Both the position numbers and the translations under genes were made by a program. Below are positions 1 through 11,241 of a DNA stretch of 64,000 bases, piece by piece; position 1 is the stretch's first letter; each line of letters starts with the position of its first letter. Below the pieces are notes generated by a model. It ran no database searches. It saw only the letters and a program-made list of their open reading frames with translations, and was not told the origin of the DNA. Source of the DNA: an uncultured Pelagibacteraceae bacterium. GTDB taxonomy: Bacteria > Pseudomonadota > Alphaproteobacteria > Pelagibacterales > Pelagibacteraceae. The stretch spans positions 1-64,000 of the forward strand of contig CACBBX010000001.1 in NCBI GenBank assembly GCA_902537575.1. Direction: 5' to 3'.

Positions 1-68
1 TACAAGGCGACATATAAAATATAGTAATATAAAGTATATTTTATTGAAATAAATTGTATTATTAGTCA

Positions 69-1109
69 ATGAATTTAATACATAAATTAAATATAGCACA
101 AAGAGTTTTAAAATCTTTAATTATTAATCAAATACCCAATTATGCAATTGTTTATGTCGATGGGAGATGTAATATGCATTGTGGTTTTTGTATTCATGCG
201 GCTATGGATGCTAGAAAAACTGGTAGGATATCCCCATCTGATTGGGGCAATGTTTTTAAAAAAGCAAAAAGTTTATTGCATTTAACGATTACCGGGGGCG
301 AACCATTTTTAAGAAAAGATTTAAGTGACATAATTAGCGAAATAGTAAAAAACTCAGGGGTGCCAAGAGTAAGTATTAAATCAAACGGATTTTATATTAA
401 AAGAATAAAAGAACACATACCAATATTAATCAAAAGACATCCAAATACAGAATTTACTTTATCTATATCATTGGATGGACCAAAAATTGTTCACGACAAA
501 GTTAGAAATTTTAAAGGAGCATATGATCAAGTTGTAAACACAGTCAATGAAATGGAAAAATACAGAAGAGAAAATAACTTTTTTTTAAGACTGGCATCAG
601 TATTGACTGAAGACAATAAAGATTTTCTTCCAGATTTTTTGACTCAGACCGATAAGTGGCCCATAGATTTTCATGAAATTATCATGATAAGAGATATACC
701 TGAAGAGGAGCAATTAAAACTTAAAGATATTTATAGAAAATTATCAGAAAGACAACAATCTAAATCATCATTAGGTTGGCAGAAGAGCTTTAATGGTAAA
801 ATTTTTGATAAGCTTTATAAAGAAACAATAAATAGATTAGATAAACACAAAGGACATTCCAAATGTGTTGCTGGAAGTAGATTTGTTGAAGTTTTTCCAG
901 ATGGTTTAGTCAGAGGTTGTGAGGTTGAAAAATTATGGGATATTTCCACTATTGGAAAGGTAGAAAAACATTTCGATATTGTTGATGTTTTGAATTCAAG
1001 AAAAGCTAAAGAATTCTCGAGAATTGCTAAAAACTGTAGTTGTACATTTGAGTGTGCTAATGCAATAAGCACTGTTTATGACAAAAAAAATTGGCCCTCT
1101 TTGATATAA
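69..1109 (+). CDS. Radical SAM/SPASM-type protein
   Basis: 346-aa ORF with CX3CX2C motif (CNMHCGFC), TITGGEPFLRKDL motif, and C-terminal Cys-rich region (NCSCTFEC) like a SPASM auxiliary cluster. Confidence 0.85.
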   Translation: MNLIHKLNIAQRVLKSLIINQIPNYAIVYVDGRCNMHCGFCIHAAMDARKTGRISPSDWGNVFKKAKSLLHLTITGGEPFLRKDLSDIISEIVKNSGVPRVSIKSNGFYIKRIKEHIPILIKRHPNTEFTLSISLDGPKIVHDKVRNFKGAYDQVVNTVNEMEKYRRENNFFLRLASVLTEDNKDFLPDFLTQTDKWPIDFHEIIMIRDIPEEEQLKLKDIYRKLSERQQSKSSLGWQKSFNGKIFDKLYKETINRLDKHKGHSKCVAGSRFVEVFPDGLVRGCEVEKLWDISTIGKVEKHFDIVDVLNSRKAKEFSRIAKNCSCTFECANAISTVYDKKNWPSLI

Positions 1110-1125
1110 AAATATAATTTAAAAG

Positions 1126-2145
1126 ATGAGTAAATTTAAATTTTCCATCATAATTCCAGCATACAATCCAGGGTATAAAATACATGAATGTTTAAATTCT
1201 ATAAAAAAAAGTATAAATTTTTTTAAAAATAAAAATAAAATTATTTACGAAATTTTAATAATTAATGATGGTGGGAATAAAATAAATATAGGATCAGATA
1301 ATAAATTAAAAAAAAAAATTAAATTAATAAACCTTAAAAAAAATAGAGGTGTAGGTTTTGCTCGTCAATATGGAACCAAAATATCAAAATATAGTTTTTT
1401 ATTTTTTATAGACTCTGATTTAATAATAAGGTCAAACACTCTCTATATTTTATACAAACACTTTAATAAATTAAAAAATGTTGGATCTATTGGACCAATC
1501 CAAGATTATAAAAATTTTAATAAAGATTTTAGCTCAAACTTTGTTTGTGCAAAAAGTTGCTACGGCTTTGAGCAAATTAGGGATTATGTTAAATTTTCTG
1601 CTATAAGATCAGAATGTTGTTTAATAAATAAGAATTTTTTGAACTTTGTTGGTGGATGGAAGTTTTTTCCAAATGCTGGTGGAGAAGAATTTGAATTAGG
1701 TAATAGAATAATAAAATACGGTAAAATTAATTATTTAACCAAAAGGACATCTTACTCTACATATTGGGATAATATTTTTAATAGAAGTAGAAATATAATT
1801 TTAAGAACTAGCAATTACTTGCCTGTATTTCTATCAAAAAAAAAATTTGAAAGCAAAGGGGCTTTTGCAACTTTTAATCAAGCATCATCAGCATTTATTA
1901 CGCTTATGATCATAATCTCTTGCATACTATTCATCAAAACAAGTTTTTTAAAAATTATTTTTGTTAATTTATTTCTATTAAATTTATTAATTGAACTTAA
2001 ATTTTTAATATTTGTTCAAAAGTACTTTGAAAAAAAAACCTTTTTTTTTTCATTTTTAGGAATTTTTGTAATTAATTTTTCAATCATAATTGGATTTATC
2101 TTAGGTATTTTTCAATTATTAAACTCATCTAAATTTCACAAATGA
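1126..2145 (+). CDS. Family 2 glycosyltransferase with C-terminal membrane segments
   Basis: FSIIIPAYNPGYKIHECLNSI start, FFIDSDLII (DXD-like) motif, hydrophobic C-terminus. Confidence 0.8.
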   Translation: MSKFKFSIIIPAYNPGYKIHECLNSIKKSINFFKNKNKIIYEILIINDGGNKINIGSDNKLKKKIKLINLKKNRGVGFARQYGTKISKYSFLFFIDSDLIIRSNTLYILYKHFNKLKNVGSIGPIQDYKNFNKDFSSNFVCAKSCYGFEQIRDYVKFSAIRSECCLINKNFLNFVGGWKFFPNAGGEEFELGNRIIKYGKINYLTKRTSYSTYWDNIFNRSRNIILRTSNYLPVFLSKKKFESKGAFATFNQASSAFITLMIIISCILFIKTSFLKIIFVNLFLLNLLIELKFLIFVQKYFEKKTFFFSFLGIFVINFSIIIGFILGIFQLLNSSKFHK

Positions 2146-2161
2146 AAATTACAATAATTAA

Positions 2162-2872
2162 ATGAGATTTTTAATTATAATACCAACCTTAAATGAAAAA
2201 GGTAATATTGAAATAATTTATAATAAAATATTTAAAATTTTCAAAAATGCAAATATTCTTTTTATAGATGATAATTCAAAAGACGGATCTAAAGACGAAA
2301 TTATAAAACTTAAGAAAAAAAATAAAAGGGTTAGTTTTATATTCAGAAAAAGAAAGCTAGGCATAGGCTCGGCTCATAAATTAGGAATAAATATAGGTAT
2401 TAGAAGAAAGTATCGCTTTATCTTAACTATGGATTGTGATGGAACCCATGATCCGAAATATATTGTTAATATGTTTAAAGCTATAAATAAAAATGATTTG
2501 GTTTTGACAAATAGATTTTTAAATAAAAATTCAATTAAAGGATGGGAATTTAAGAGAATTTTTATAACAAAAGTCAGGCACTACCTCGTTAAAATATTTT
2601 TAGGTTCTGAATTAGACTCCTCAGGTGGATTTAGACTTTATGATTTTAAAAAAGTTGATTATCTAGATATCAAAAAGGCAAAAGATAATGGGTATAGTTT
2701 TTTTATTGAGAGTACTATTTTGCTTGAAAATAGAGGTTACAAAATTTATGAGATACCTATAAATTTGCCAGCAAGAGTTTTAGGATCATCTAAAATGAGA
2801 TTTGTTGATCTATTTTATGGATTTTTAACACTGATAAAATTTTTTTACAAAAGATTAACTAATAAAATTTAG
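2162..2872 (+). CDS. Family 2 glycosyltransferase, dolichyl-phosphate-mannose-synthase-like
   Basis: IIIPTLNEKGNIE, FIDDNSKDGS, TMDCDGTHDPKYI motifs. Confidence 0.87.
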   Translation: MRFLIIIPTLNEKGNIEIIYNKIFKIFKNANILFIDDNSKDGSKDEIIKLKKKNKRVSFIFRKRKLGIGSAHKLGINIGIRRKYRFILTMDCDGTHDPKYIVNMFKAINKNDLVLTNRFLNKNSIKGWEFKRIFITKVRHYLVKIFLGSELDSSGGFRLYDFKKVDYLDIKKAKDNGYSFFIESTILLENRGYKIYEIPINLPARVLGSSKMRFVDLFYGFLTLIKFFYKRLTNKI

Positions 2873-2883
2873 ATATCCAAGTT

Positions 2884-3675
2884 TTATTCACCTATATTTA
2901 TCAAAGTACCTTTTTCTCTTGCTTTACTAAAAGAGTAGTAAAAAATTGAGATCGCAAAAAACATATACAGTCCATTTAAATATAGTGCATTTAAAATATT
3001 GTCGTAATTTACCAATCCATTTATTAATATATTTCTAGTTTCTTCAAAAATATAAACTAGTGGAAGTGCATAAGCTATAAATTGAAAAAAATTTGGAAGA
3101 GTTTCTATTGGATAATAGATACAACCAAATGGCGCCAATAAAAACATAGTTGACCAAGCTATGTTCTCAAATGAAGGGCCAAATCTCAATAGACCAGCTG
3201 AAACAAATATTCCCAAAGTAATCCCAAAAATATATAAACTCAAAAAGAGAAATGCTAACGGCACTCCTAGGTCTAATAAAGATATTCCAAAAAGAGGAGA
3301 TGTGAGTAGTATGGCAGGGATTAATCCAATTAGCGCTCTAATTAAAGCTGTAATAACAAGAGAAATAATAATTTCGCTAATTTTCATTGGTGCAATGAAA
3401 AGATTTGTAAAGTTTCTACTCCAGATTTCCTCTAAAAATAACATGTTGAAACCAATACTTGTTCTAAATAAAAAATCATAAAGTATTGCACACGATAGTA
3501 TCACACCCACAGCACTGCCATAATATGTACTATGTGCTGCAAAAAAATTTGAAATAAATCCCCATAAAGTTATTTGAATTGAAGGCCAATATATTAAGTC
3601 AAGTATTCTTGGAAATGATCTAGTTATTAAGTAAAAATGTCTTAAAAAAAGTCCATAAATTCTTACAAAATTCAT
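2884..3675 (-). CDS. ABC-2 type transporter permease
   Basis: 263-aa polytopic protein, ABC-2 permease pattern, adjacent to an ATPase on the same strand. Confidence 0.82.
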   Translation of the reverse strand: MNFVRIYGLFLRHFYLITRSFPRILDLIYWPSIQITLWGFISNFFAAHSTYYGSAVGVILSCAILYDFLFRTSIGFNMLFLEEIWSRNFTNLFIAPMKISEIIISLVITALIRALIGLIPAILLTSPLFGISLLDLGVPLAFLFLSLYIFGITLGIFVSAGLLRFGPSFENIAWSTMFLLAPFGCIYYPIETLPNFFQFIAYALPLVYIFEETRNILINGLVNYDNILNALYLNGLYMFFAISIFYYSFSKAREKGTLINIGE

Positions 3676-4400
3676 TTTTTATTTCTCGCTATTTCTAAAA
3701 ACACCTCTTCTAAATTTTTTCTACCATGTTTCAATATTAAATCATTAGGCGTTCCTCTATCTACAATAATTCCATTTTTCATCATTAAAACAGAGCCACA
3801 TAATCTTTTAACTTCATCCATATTATGTGAAGCAAGTAAAACTGAAATTTTTTTTTCTTTTTTATAATTTTCTAAAAATGTTCTTACAAAATCTCCTGTT
3901 TCAGGATCCAATGAAGCTGTTGGTTCATCTAGAAGCAGTACTGTAGGATCATTTATTAGAGCTTTTGCTAGACTGACTCTATTTTTTTGTCCTGAGGATA
4001 GTTCACCTGTGATTTTATCTAAAATATCAGATAGTCTAAGTTTATCTGAAAGATAATTAATTCTATTTTCTATATCTTTAACATTATATAATTTTCCATA
4101 AACAATTAAATTTTGTTTTACTTTTAATTTTTTTGGAAGTTCAATATATGGTGATATAAAATTCATTTTATGTAGTAGAGATATTTTATTTATCTCTAAA
4201 TCTTTTCCATTAATTAAAACTTGACCGTTTGAAGGTTTTAATAATCCTAAAATCATTCCAATGGTGGTTGTTTTTCCACATCCGTTAGGTCCCAGCAAGC
4301 CAACAATTTCGTTTTCACTAATTTTAAAATTTATATTATTTACAGCATTCTTTGATTTATATTTTTTAGAAAGGTTTCTTACTTCGATTGAATTTGTCAT
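3672..4400 (-). CDS. ABC transporter ATP-binding protein
   Basis: Walker A GPNGCGKTT, signature LSSGQKNRV, Walker B VLLLDEPTASLDP. Confidence 0.93.
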   Translation of the reverse strand: MTNSIEVRNLSKKYKSKNAVNNINFKISENEIVGLLGPNGCGKTTTIGMILGLLKPSNGQVLINGKDLEINKISLLHKMNFISPYIELPKKLKVKQNLIVYGKLYNVKDIENRINYLSDKLRLSDILDKITGELSSGQKNRVSLAKALINDPTVLLLDEPTASLDPETGDFVRTFLENYKKEKKISVLLASHNMDEVKRLCGSVLMMKNGIIVDRGTPNDLILKHGRKNLEEVFLEIARNKK

Positions 4401-5333
4401 TTAATATTTTGAAGCCCTCTCCAACCGATCATTAATTGTTTGTCCTATTCCAATATTAGGAATTTTTTCAACTGCTATTTTTTTGTAACCTTTATTTTTA
4501 ATTTTTCTTATAAGAGGATATAAATTTCTTGCTGCTTTGGTTAAATTATTATTTTTACTAAGGAAGAAATAGTTTTTATAATTTATTTTTCTTTTTTTTA
4601 TTAATACAAATGCTTCTCCTTTATTTGGCTTTTTAGCGTTCATTCTTAATGGTATTCCAGGAGAATAATGAAGAGAGAACAATCCTGGGGAAATTTTATT
4701 TTTAGATTTATTCTTAATTAATATTTGTTTTTTTATTATTTTTTTTATTTTTGAAACATTTAAACCCCCAAGCCTTAATATAGACATATTATTTGTAAGG
4801 TTTATAATTGTAGACTCTACTCCAATTGAACACCTCCCACCTTTAAGTATATACTTTAATTTTTTTCCAAATTCTTCTTTTACATCTGAGGGCTGAACAG
4901 AGCTTAGTTTTGATGAAATATTTGCACTTGGTGCTGCTAATGGATAATTTAAAACTTTAAGTAATCTTCGTAATAGCGGATGTTTTGGAAACCTAATAGC
5001 AATTGTATTTTTATTATTAGTTACAAATTTTGATATTTTTGAGTTTTTCTTTAATTTTAAAACATATGTAATTGGACCAGGAGAAAATTTATTATACAGT
5101 TTTTTAAAATCATTATTTATTATACAATCTTCATTGAGACCCTTAAGATTATAGTAGTGAACAATTAAAGGATTATTAGCTGGTCTTTTCTTTAATTTAA
5201 ATATTTTTTTTACTGAAGAGTCAGAATAAGCATTTCCAGCTAATCCATAAACTGTTTCTGTTGGTACTGCTATACATTCGTTACTGTCCAAATAGTTTTT
5301 TGCTTTTTTGATATTTGATTGATTAAATTTCAT
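4401..5333 (-). CDS. L-threonylcarbamoyladenylate synthase (Sua5/YrdC/YwlC family)
   Basis: ECIAVPTETVYGLAGNAYSD and KKRPANNPLIVHY motifs, C-terminal Sua5 extension. Start placed at internal ATG (5333) because the longer ORF overlaps divergent xseB. Confidence 0.92.
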   Translation of the reverse strand: MKFNQSNIKKAKNYLDSNECIAVPTETVYGLAGNAYSDSSVKKIFKLKKRPANNPLIVHYYNLKGLNEDCIINNDFKKLYNKFSPGPITYVLKLKKNSKISKFVTNNKNTIAIRFPKHPLLRRLLKVLNYPLAAPSANISSKLSSVQPSDVKEEFGKKLKYILKGGRCSIGVESTIINLTNNMSILRLGGLNVSKIKKIIKKQILIKNKSKNKISPGLFSLHYSPGIPLRMNAKKPNKGEAFVLIKKRKINYKNYFFLSKNNNLTKAARNLYPLIRKIKNKGYKKIAVEKIPNIGIGQTINDRLERASKY

Positions 5334-5350
5334 GTAATATTTATTAATAT

Positions 5351-5602
5351 ATGAAAGAAAAAAATTTACCACCTGATTATCAGCACAGCTCCTTAGAGGA
5401 GCTCACTGAAAAAGCAAATAGTATAATTGAGTCATTAGAGAAAGAAAAAAATTTAATTAATTCTGCTGACAGTTATCAAGAGTTATTAAAGTTAAATAAT
5501 TTTATTGAAAAAAAATTTCAAAAAAATCTTAAATCTATAAGCGAAACAACAAATAATAAAATCAAAAAAATTATAAAAAAAAATGAAAAACGAAGTTATT
5601 AA
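5351..5602 (+). CDS. xseB: Exodeoxyribonuclease VII small subunit
   Basis: Small helical protein with SLEELTEKANSIIESLE motif, upstream of ispA-dxs as in many proteobacteria. Confidence 0.78.
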   Translation: MKEKNLPPDYQHSSLEELTEKANSIIESLEKEKNLINSADSYQELLKLNNFIEKKFQKNLKSISETTNNKIKKIIKKNEKRSY

Positions 5603-6455
5603 AATTGCAAAAGATACAAATTATTTTTTAAAAAAATTTATTAATAATCAAAATAGTTCTCATCTTATCAATGCAATGAAATATGGTTTATTTCCTGGAG
5701 GAAAGAAAATTAGATCAAAAATACTAATAGACTTTGGTTCATTATTTTCAATTAGATACGAAACTTTAATACAGATTGGTGCAGCAGTAGAATGCATACA
5801 TGCCTATTCTCTTATTCATGATGATCTACCTTGTATGGATAATGATAAAGTTAGGCGGGGAAAAGCATCTACACATATAAAATATGGAGAGTCCACAGCG
5901 GTGCTAGCTGGTAATTCACTGTTGACAATGGCATTTGAAATTTTATCAAACCAAAATTTAGATTTATCTGAAAAAACTAAAGTTAATTTAATTAAAAAAT
6001 TGTCTGAATGCTCAGGACATCTCGGTATAGCCGGTGGGCAATACCTAGATTTGAATTATGAGAAAAAAAAAGTATCAAGGAATAAGATTATCGAAATGGA
6101 AATGAAAAAAACGGGAATGTTATTTAGTTTTTGTTGTGTAGCTCCAGCAATTATAAAAAATAAAAAAATCTTAGAGATTAGGTTTTTTGAAAATATTGGA
6201 TCAGACATAGGATTATTATTTCAAATTTCTGATGACCTAATTGACTATAAAGGAAATTCAAAAATAGCTGGTAAAAAAACAGGAAAAGATCAAAAAAAAG
6301 GTAAAGCCACACTTATTGGTTTACTTGGTTATAATAATGCAGTTAAATATTGTGATAATTTAATTATAAATATTAACAATAAATTACTAAAATACGGCTC
6401 AAATTCAAAAAAAATAAAACAGACTTTGGAATATATTCTAAACAGAGATAGATGA
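5583..6455 (+). CDS. ispA: Farnesyl/geranyl diphosphate synthase family
   Basis: GGKKIRSK, first Asp-rich motif DDLPCMDND, second DD motif [11 protein letters not shown]; next to dxs. Confidence 0.92.
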   Translation: MKNEVIKIAKDTNYFLKKFINNQNSSHLINAMKYGLFPGGKKIRSKILIDFGSLFSIRYETLIQIGAAVECIHAYSLIHDDLPCMDNDKVRRGKASTHIKYGESTAVLAGNSLLTMAFEILSNQNLDLSEKTKVNLIKKLSECSGHLGIAGGQYLDLNYEKKKVSRNKIIEMEMKKTGMLFSFCCVAPAIIKNKKILEIRFFENIGSDIGLLFQISDDLIDYKGNSKIAGKKTGKDQKKGKATLIGLLGYNNAVKYCDNLIININNKLLKYGSNSKKIKQTLEYILNRDR

Positions 6456-8368
6456 AACAAAAAAGTAAATTTTTAAAAGATATAAATTTTCCATCCGACT
6501 TAAGAAAAATTTCTGAAAAGGATTTATCAAAAGTTGCAAATGAAGTTAGAAGTGAAATGATAGACGCAGTATCTCAAACAGGCGGTCATTTAGGTGCAGG
6601 TTTAGGTGTTGTAGAGCTAACCGTGGCCCTTCATTATGTATTTGATACACCAAATGATAAATTAATCTGGGATGTAGGACATCAATCTTATCCACACAAA
6701 ATTTTGACTGGAAGAAAAGATAAAATTAGAACATTAAGACAAGGTAATGGATTATCAGGTTTTACAAAAAGAACTGAGAGTGAATACGATCCTTTCGGTG
6801 CTGCTCATAGTTCAACTTCAATCTCTTCTGCACTAGGTATAGCTGAGGCAAATAAGTTGGAAAATAAATCTTCAAACGTAATTGCAGTAATAGGAGATGG
6901 TGCGATGAGTGCTGGTATGGCTTATGAGGCGATGAATAATGCAGGAGCTTCAAAAACTAAAATGATTGTTATTTTAAATGACAACGATATGTCAATCGCA
7001 AAACCAGTTGGAGCAATGAGAACATATCTTGCGAAATTATTGACTGGAAAAATATATTTTAGTTTTAGAGAAACTATTAAATTAATTACTTCTGCATTTT
7101 CAAAGAGATTTAGTGCAAAGGCAGGTAAAGCAGAGGATTTCTTAAGATCTGCATTTACTGGTGGTACCATGTTTAATTCGTTAGGTTTTTATTATGTGGG
7201 ACCAATTGATGGACATGATCTATCAACTCTTATTCCCATTTTAAAAAATGCAAAGGACTCAAATCATGAGGGTCCAATTATGATCCATATTAAAACACAA
7301 AAAGGCAAAGGGTATAGTTACGCAGAAAAAGCTAAAGATCATTATCATGGAGTTTCAAAATTTAATGTAGACACTGGCGAACAGAATAAAAGTGGATCTA
7401 ATTTACCATCATATACAAAAGTATTCGCTAATACTCTTGTTAAGCACGCGAAAAAAGATAGTAAAATTGTTGGAATTACAGCAGCAATGCCTGGTGGAAC
7501 AGGAATGGATATATTTGGCAAAGAGTTCCCAAAAAGAATGTTTGATGTTGGTATAGCTGAGCAACATGCAGTAACTTTCGCCGCTGGTATGGCAACAGAG
7601 GGATACAAGCCCTATGCTGCAATTTACTCTACATTTTTACAAAGAGCGTACGATCAAGTTGTTCATGATGTGGCTATACAAAGTTTACCGGTAAGATTTG
7701 CAATTGATAGAGCTGGATTAGTTGGTGCTGATGGATCAACACACGCTGGTTCATTTGATATAACTTATTTATCAACTTTGCCAAATTTTATTGTAATGGC
7801 TGCAAGTGACGAAGCTGAACTGGTCAAAATGATAAATACTTCAGTAGATATTGATGACAGACCAAGTGCAATTAGATATCCAAGAGGAGTAGGTGTTGGA
7901 GTTGAACTTCCATCAATAGAAGAAAAAATTGAAATTGGAAAAGGAAGAATAATTCAAAATGGTAGCCAAGCATGCCTTTTAAGCTTGGGCACAAGACTTG
8001 AAGAATGTAAGCTAGCAGCAGAAAATTTAAAACAAAAAGGAGTTTCAACTACTATTATTGATGCTAGGTTTGCTAAACCTTTAGACGAAGAGCTGATTAT
8101 TAAATGTGCTAGAGAGCATGAAATTTTAGTTTCTATTGAAGAGGGTTCAATTGGAGGATTTGGTTCGCATGTAAAAAACTTACTTTCTGAGAAAGGGATA
8201 TTTGACAAAGGTCTAAAATTTAGGTCAATGAATTTACCAGACAAGTTTATTGAACAAGATACACCAGACAAAATGTACGAAATTGCTGGATTAAATGCTT
8301 CTCAAATTTCAAAAAAAATTTTAGATATTTTATTCAACAAAAATTCTATCAAAGTTGTAAAAAATTAA
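6452..8368 (+). CDS. dxs: 1-deoxy-D-xylulose-5-phosphate synthase
   Basis: 638 aa; [52 protein letters not shown] motifs. Confidence 0.98.
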   Translation: MKQKSKFLKDINFPSDLRKISEKDLSKVANEVRSEMIDAVSQTGGHLGAGLGVVELTVALHYVFDTPNDKLIWDVGHQSYPHKILTGRKDKIRTLRQGNGLSGFTKRTESEYDPFGAAHSSTSISSALGIAEANKLENKSSNVIAVIGDGAMSAGMAYEAMNNAGASKTKMIVILNDNDMSIAKPVGAMRTYLAKLLTGKIYFSFRETIKLITSAFSKRFSAKAGKAEDFLRSAFTGGTMFNSLGFYYVGPIDGHDLSTLIPILKNAKDSNHEGPIMIHIKTQKGKGYSYAEKAKDHYHGVSKFNVDTGEQNKSGSNLPSYTKVFANTLVKHAKKDSKIVGITAAMPGGTGMDIFGKEFPKRMFDVGIAEQHAVTFAAGMATEGYKPYAAIYSTFLQRAYDQVVHDVAIQSLPVRFAIDRAGLVGADGSTHAGSFDITYLSTLPNFIVMAASDEAELVKMINTSVDIDDRPSAIRYPRGVGVGVELPSIEEKIEIGKGRIIQNGSQACLLSLGTRLEECKLAAENLKQKGVSTTIIDARFAKPLDEELIIKCAREHEILVSIEEGSIGGFGSHVKNLLSEKGIFDKGLKFRSMNLPDKFIEQDTPDKMYEIAGLNASQISKKILDILFNKNSIKVVKN

Positions 8369-8374
8369 ATCTTT

Positions 8375-9457
8375 CTACTGACACTGAGCTTTGTTCATTA
8401 GATAGTGATCTAATAAAACACAATTCATCATTGCCTCACCAACAGGTACAGCTCTTATTCCAACACATGGATCATGTCTTCCAGTAACAGATATTGTTGT
8501 ATTTTTCCCAAATTTATCGACAGTCTTTCTTGTTGTTAGGATTGAAGATGTTGGTTTTACTGCAAATGAGGCAATAATTTCTTGTCCGGTTGAAATACCA
8601 CCCAAAATACCGCCAGCATTATTTGAGTTAAACTTTAATTTTTTACCTTTTTGTGAGATTTCATCTGAGTTTTGTTCTCCAGTTAGTTGTGCAGAGTTCA
8701 TTCCCGCACCAATATTAACTCCTTTAACAGCATTAATACTCATTAAGCTAGATGCTATATCAGAATCTAGTTTTGAGTAAATGGGTGCGCCCAATCCTAC
8801 TGGAATTCCTCTCGCTCTTATTTCAATCACCGCACCACATGATGATCCAGATTTTCTTACCCCTAACAAATATTTTTCCCAAAGTTTTATCATCGATTTA
8901 TCAGGACAAAAAAATGGATTTTTTGTGATTGTTTTATCATTCCATTTCTCAGTATTACATCCTAATATACCTAATTGGGTAACAGCACCAACAACTTTGA
9001 AATTTTTACCTAATTTTTTTTGTAAGACTAACTTTGCTATTGCACCAGCTGCAACTCTTGATGCAGTCTCTCTTGCAGATGATCTGCCTCCACCTCTATA
9101 GTCTCTAATTCCATATTTTTTTAAGTATGTAAAGTCAGCGTGTCCAGGTCTAAATTTATCCCTAATATTTCCATAATCCTTAGATCTCATATCTTTATTA
9201 TAAATAATTAAAGATATTGGTGTGCCAGTAGTTTTCCCTTCAAAAACTCCAGATAATATTTGAACTTTATCATCTTCTTTTCTTTGTGTGGTGAATTTTG
9301 ATTGTCCTGGTTTTCTCTTATCCAGTTCTTTTTGTATGTCTTTTTCATTTAAATTAATATTTGGTGGACATCCATCAACAATACAACCTATAGCAGGACC
9401 ATGAGATTCACCCCAAGTAGAGAAACGAAATAGCTTTCCAAATGTATTAAATGACAT
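8375..9457 (-). CDS. aroC: Chorismate synthase
   Basis: [53 protein letters not shown] motifs. Confidence 0.98.
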   Translation of the reverse strand: MSFNTFGKLFRFSTWGESHGPAIGCIVDGCPPNINLNEKDIQKELDKRKPGQSKFTTQRKEDDKVQILSGVFEGKTTGTPISLIIYNKDMRSKDYGNIRDKFRPGHADFTYLKKYGIRDYRGGGRSSARETASRVAAGAIAKLVLQKKLGKNFKVVGAVTQLGILGCNTEKWNDKTITKNPFFCPDKSMIKLWEKYLLGVRKSGSSCGAVIEIRARGIPVGLGAPIYSKLDSDIASSLMSINAVKGVNIGAGMNSAQLTGEQNSDEISQKGKKLKFNSNNAGGILGGISTGQEIIASFAVKPTSSILTTRKTVDKFGKNTTISVTGRHDPCVGIRAVPVGEAMMNCVLLDHYLMNKAQCQ

Positions 9458-9490
9458 TATCTATATTATATAGATTATTTTGTTTAAATT

Positions 9491-10117
9491 ATGAATCAAA
9501 AAAACTCACTTAAGCTTAATAGTTGTTTTCTGGATTTAGATGATCCAATACAATTATTTGATACTTGGATGGAAGAGGCAAAAAAAACTGAGCCAAACGA
9601 CCCAAACGCAGTAGCATTAGCAACATCAAGCAAAAATAACCTCCCATCTGTAAGAATGGTCTTATTAAAAGACTTTAGTCAAAATGGATTTGTATTTTAT
9701 ACAAATTTAGATAGTCAAAAAGGACACGAACTAAAACAAAATCCAAATGTAGCAATGTGTTTTCATTGGAAAAGTTTACTAAGACAAATTAGAGTTAATG
9801 GCACAGTTTCATTGGTTCCTAAAGAAGTTGCAGATGAATATTATAATTCAAGAAGTTATGATAGCAGAATTGGAGCATGGGCATCTAAACAGAGCAGAGA
9901 ACTTAGAAATAGAGATCAATTAGATAGTTCCATTAAAGAATATAAAAAAAAATACCCAAATAAAAATAAAGTTCCACGACCAAATTATTGGTCAGGATGG
10001 AACTTGTCTCCCACAAGTATTGAATTCTGGCTCGATGGAGAAAATAGAATTCATGAAAGATTAAAATATACAAAAAATTCTAAAGGACAATGGATCAGGT
10101 CTCTTTTGAGCCCTTAA
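9491..10117 (+). CDS. pdxH: Pyridoxamine 5'-phosphate oxidase
   Basis: PNAVALATSSKNNLPSVRMVLLKDF, FYTNLDSQKGHEL, C-terminal WLDGENRIHERLKY. Confidence 0.97.
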   Translation: MNQKNSLKLNSCFLDLDDPIQLFDTWMEEAKKTEPNDPNAVALATSSKNNLPSVRMVLLKDFSQNGFVFYTNLDSQKGHELKQNPNVAMCFHWKSLLRQIRVNGTVSLVPKEVADEYYNSRSYDSRIGAWASKQSRELRNRDQLDSSIKEYKKKYPNKNKVPRPNYWSGWNLSPTSIEFWLDGENRIHERLKYTKNSKGQWIRSLLSP

Positions 10118-11127
10118 AAACTTCTAGATAAGCTAAATGTTGTTAGTTTTTTTAAAATTTCTTTTTCCTTGGTATCTTTAAAAACACTCAATGAATTAGA
10201 AGCAAGATTAATATAATGTTGTGCTTTCTGGTAGCACTCATTTATAATTTTGTGTTTATTTATTAATGTAATTGTTTTATCTAAATCGTCTTTATTTCTT
10301 ATTTCTTTATTAAAAATATTAATTAAGTTATTTTTTTCACCTGTCTCCAACTTTTGATAAAGTAAAATTATTGGAAGTGTTATTTTTCCTTCGAAAAAAT
10401 CTTGACCTATTTTCTTTCCAAACAATTTAAGTTCAGCGTTGTAGTCAAGTGTATCATCAGCAATTTGGAAAGTAAGTCCAAGATTTCTTCCATAAAATTC
10501 AAGTGCATCTTTTTCTTTTTTATTACTATCAGATAAAATTGCACCAACCTTTGTAGCTGCTGCAAATAACTCAGCAGTTTTCGCAGAAATAATTTTTAAG
10601 TAAGTCTCCTCTAACATATCAACTTCACCTTTATGTTGAAGCTGTAAAACTTCTCCTTGAGCTATTTTTGATGATGTAGATGATAATAGTTTCAGCACTT
10701 CTATATTGCCATCTTCGACCATCATCTCAAAACACCTACTTAGCAAATAGTCACCTACTAAAACTGATGAATGATTATTCCAAACTTTATTTAAAGTTTT
10801 TTTTCCTCTCCTAACCACACCTTCATCTATAACGTCATCATGCATCAAAGTTGCACTATGTATCAATTCAACACATGCAGCCAAATTAACATCCCTTGAA
10901 CCTTTTCTATAGCCACATAATTTTGCAGTTCCTAAAGTTAGTAGAGCTCTCAACCTTTTACCACCAGTTTTCATATGATAGTCAGTCATTTTTTGAACTA
11001 ACTCTACGTCGCTAATTAATTTAGTTTTAATTTTTTCCTCAGTTAAAATAAGCTTGTCTTCAAGAGAATCCTTTAATTGAAAATAGGAATTATTTATTTG
11101 ATTTTTAAGCTGTACGACCGATCCCAT
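10114..11127 (-). CDS. ispB: Polyprenyl diphosphate synthase (octaprenyl-type)
   Basis: GGKRLRALLTL, DDVIDEGVVRRG, QIADDTLDY motifs. Confidence 0.88.
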   Translation of the reverse strand: MGSVVQLKNQINNSYFQLKDSLEDKLILTEEKIKTKLISDVELVQKMTDYHMKTGGKRLRALLTLGTAKLCGYRKGSRDVNLAACVELIHSATLMHDDVIDEGVVRRGKKTLNKVWNNHSSVLVGDYLLSRCFEMMVEDGNIEVLKLLSSTSSKIAQGEVLQLQHKGEVDMLEETYLKIISAKTAELFAAATKVGAILSDSNKKEKDALEFYGRNLGLTFQIADDTLDYNAELKLFGKKIGQDFFEGKITLPIILLYQKLETGEKNNLINIFNKEIRNKDDLDKTITLINKHKIINECYQKAQHYINLASNSLSVFKDTKEKEILKKLTTFSLSRSF

Positions 11128-11173
11128 ATTAAATTTAAACTAGTATAATTAACTTTTATTTATTACTTATCAA

Positions 11174-11201
11174 TTGACGCACCTTATTCTTCAATTATAA
11201 G
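11174..11201 (+). promoter_or_regulatory. Putative sigma70-type promoter upstream of S49 peptidase gene
   Basis: TTGACG at 11174-11179, 16-bp spacer, TATAAG at 11196-11201, in a divergent intergenic region. Confidence 0.4.
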
Positions 11202-11241
11202 TAGTCTTTATATTCAACTAATAACCTTATATGAAATATTT

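Noticed and set aside
5334-5372. N-terminal extension of the Sua5 ORF
   Set aside because: Overlaps the divergent xseB start; internal ATG at 5333 gives the conserved N-terminus
7345-7608. Minus-strand ORFs inside dxs and other core genes (e.g. 6762-6953, 6922-7170, 7345-7608, 7954-8271)
   Set aside because: Fully antisense to well-recognised conserved CDSs; low-complexity translations with no family motif
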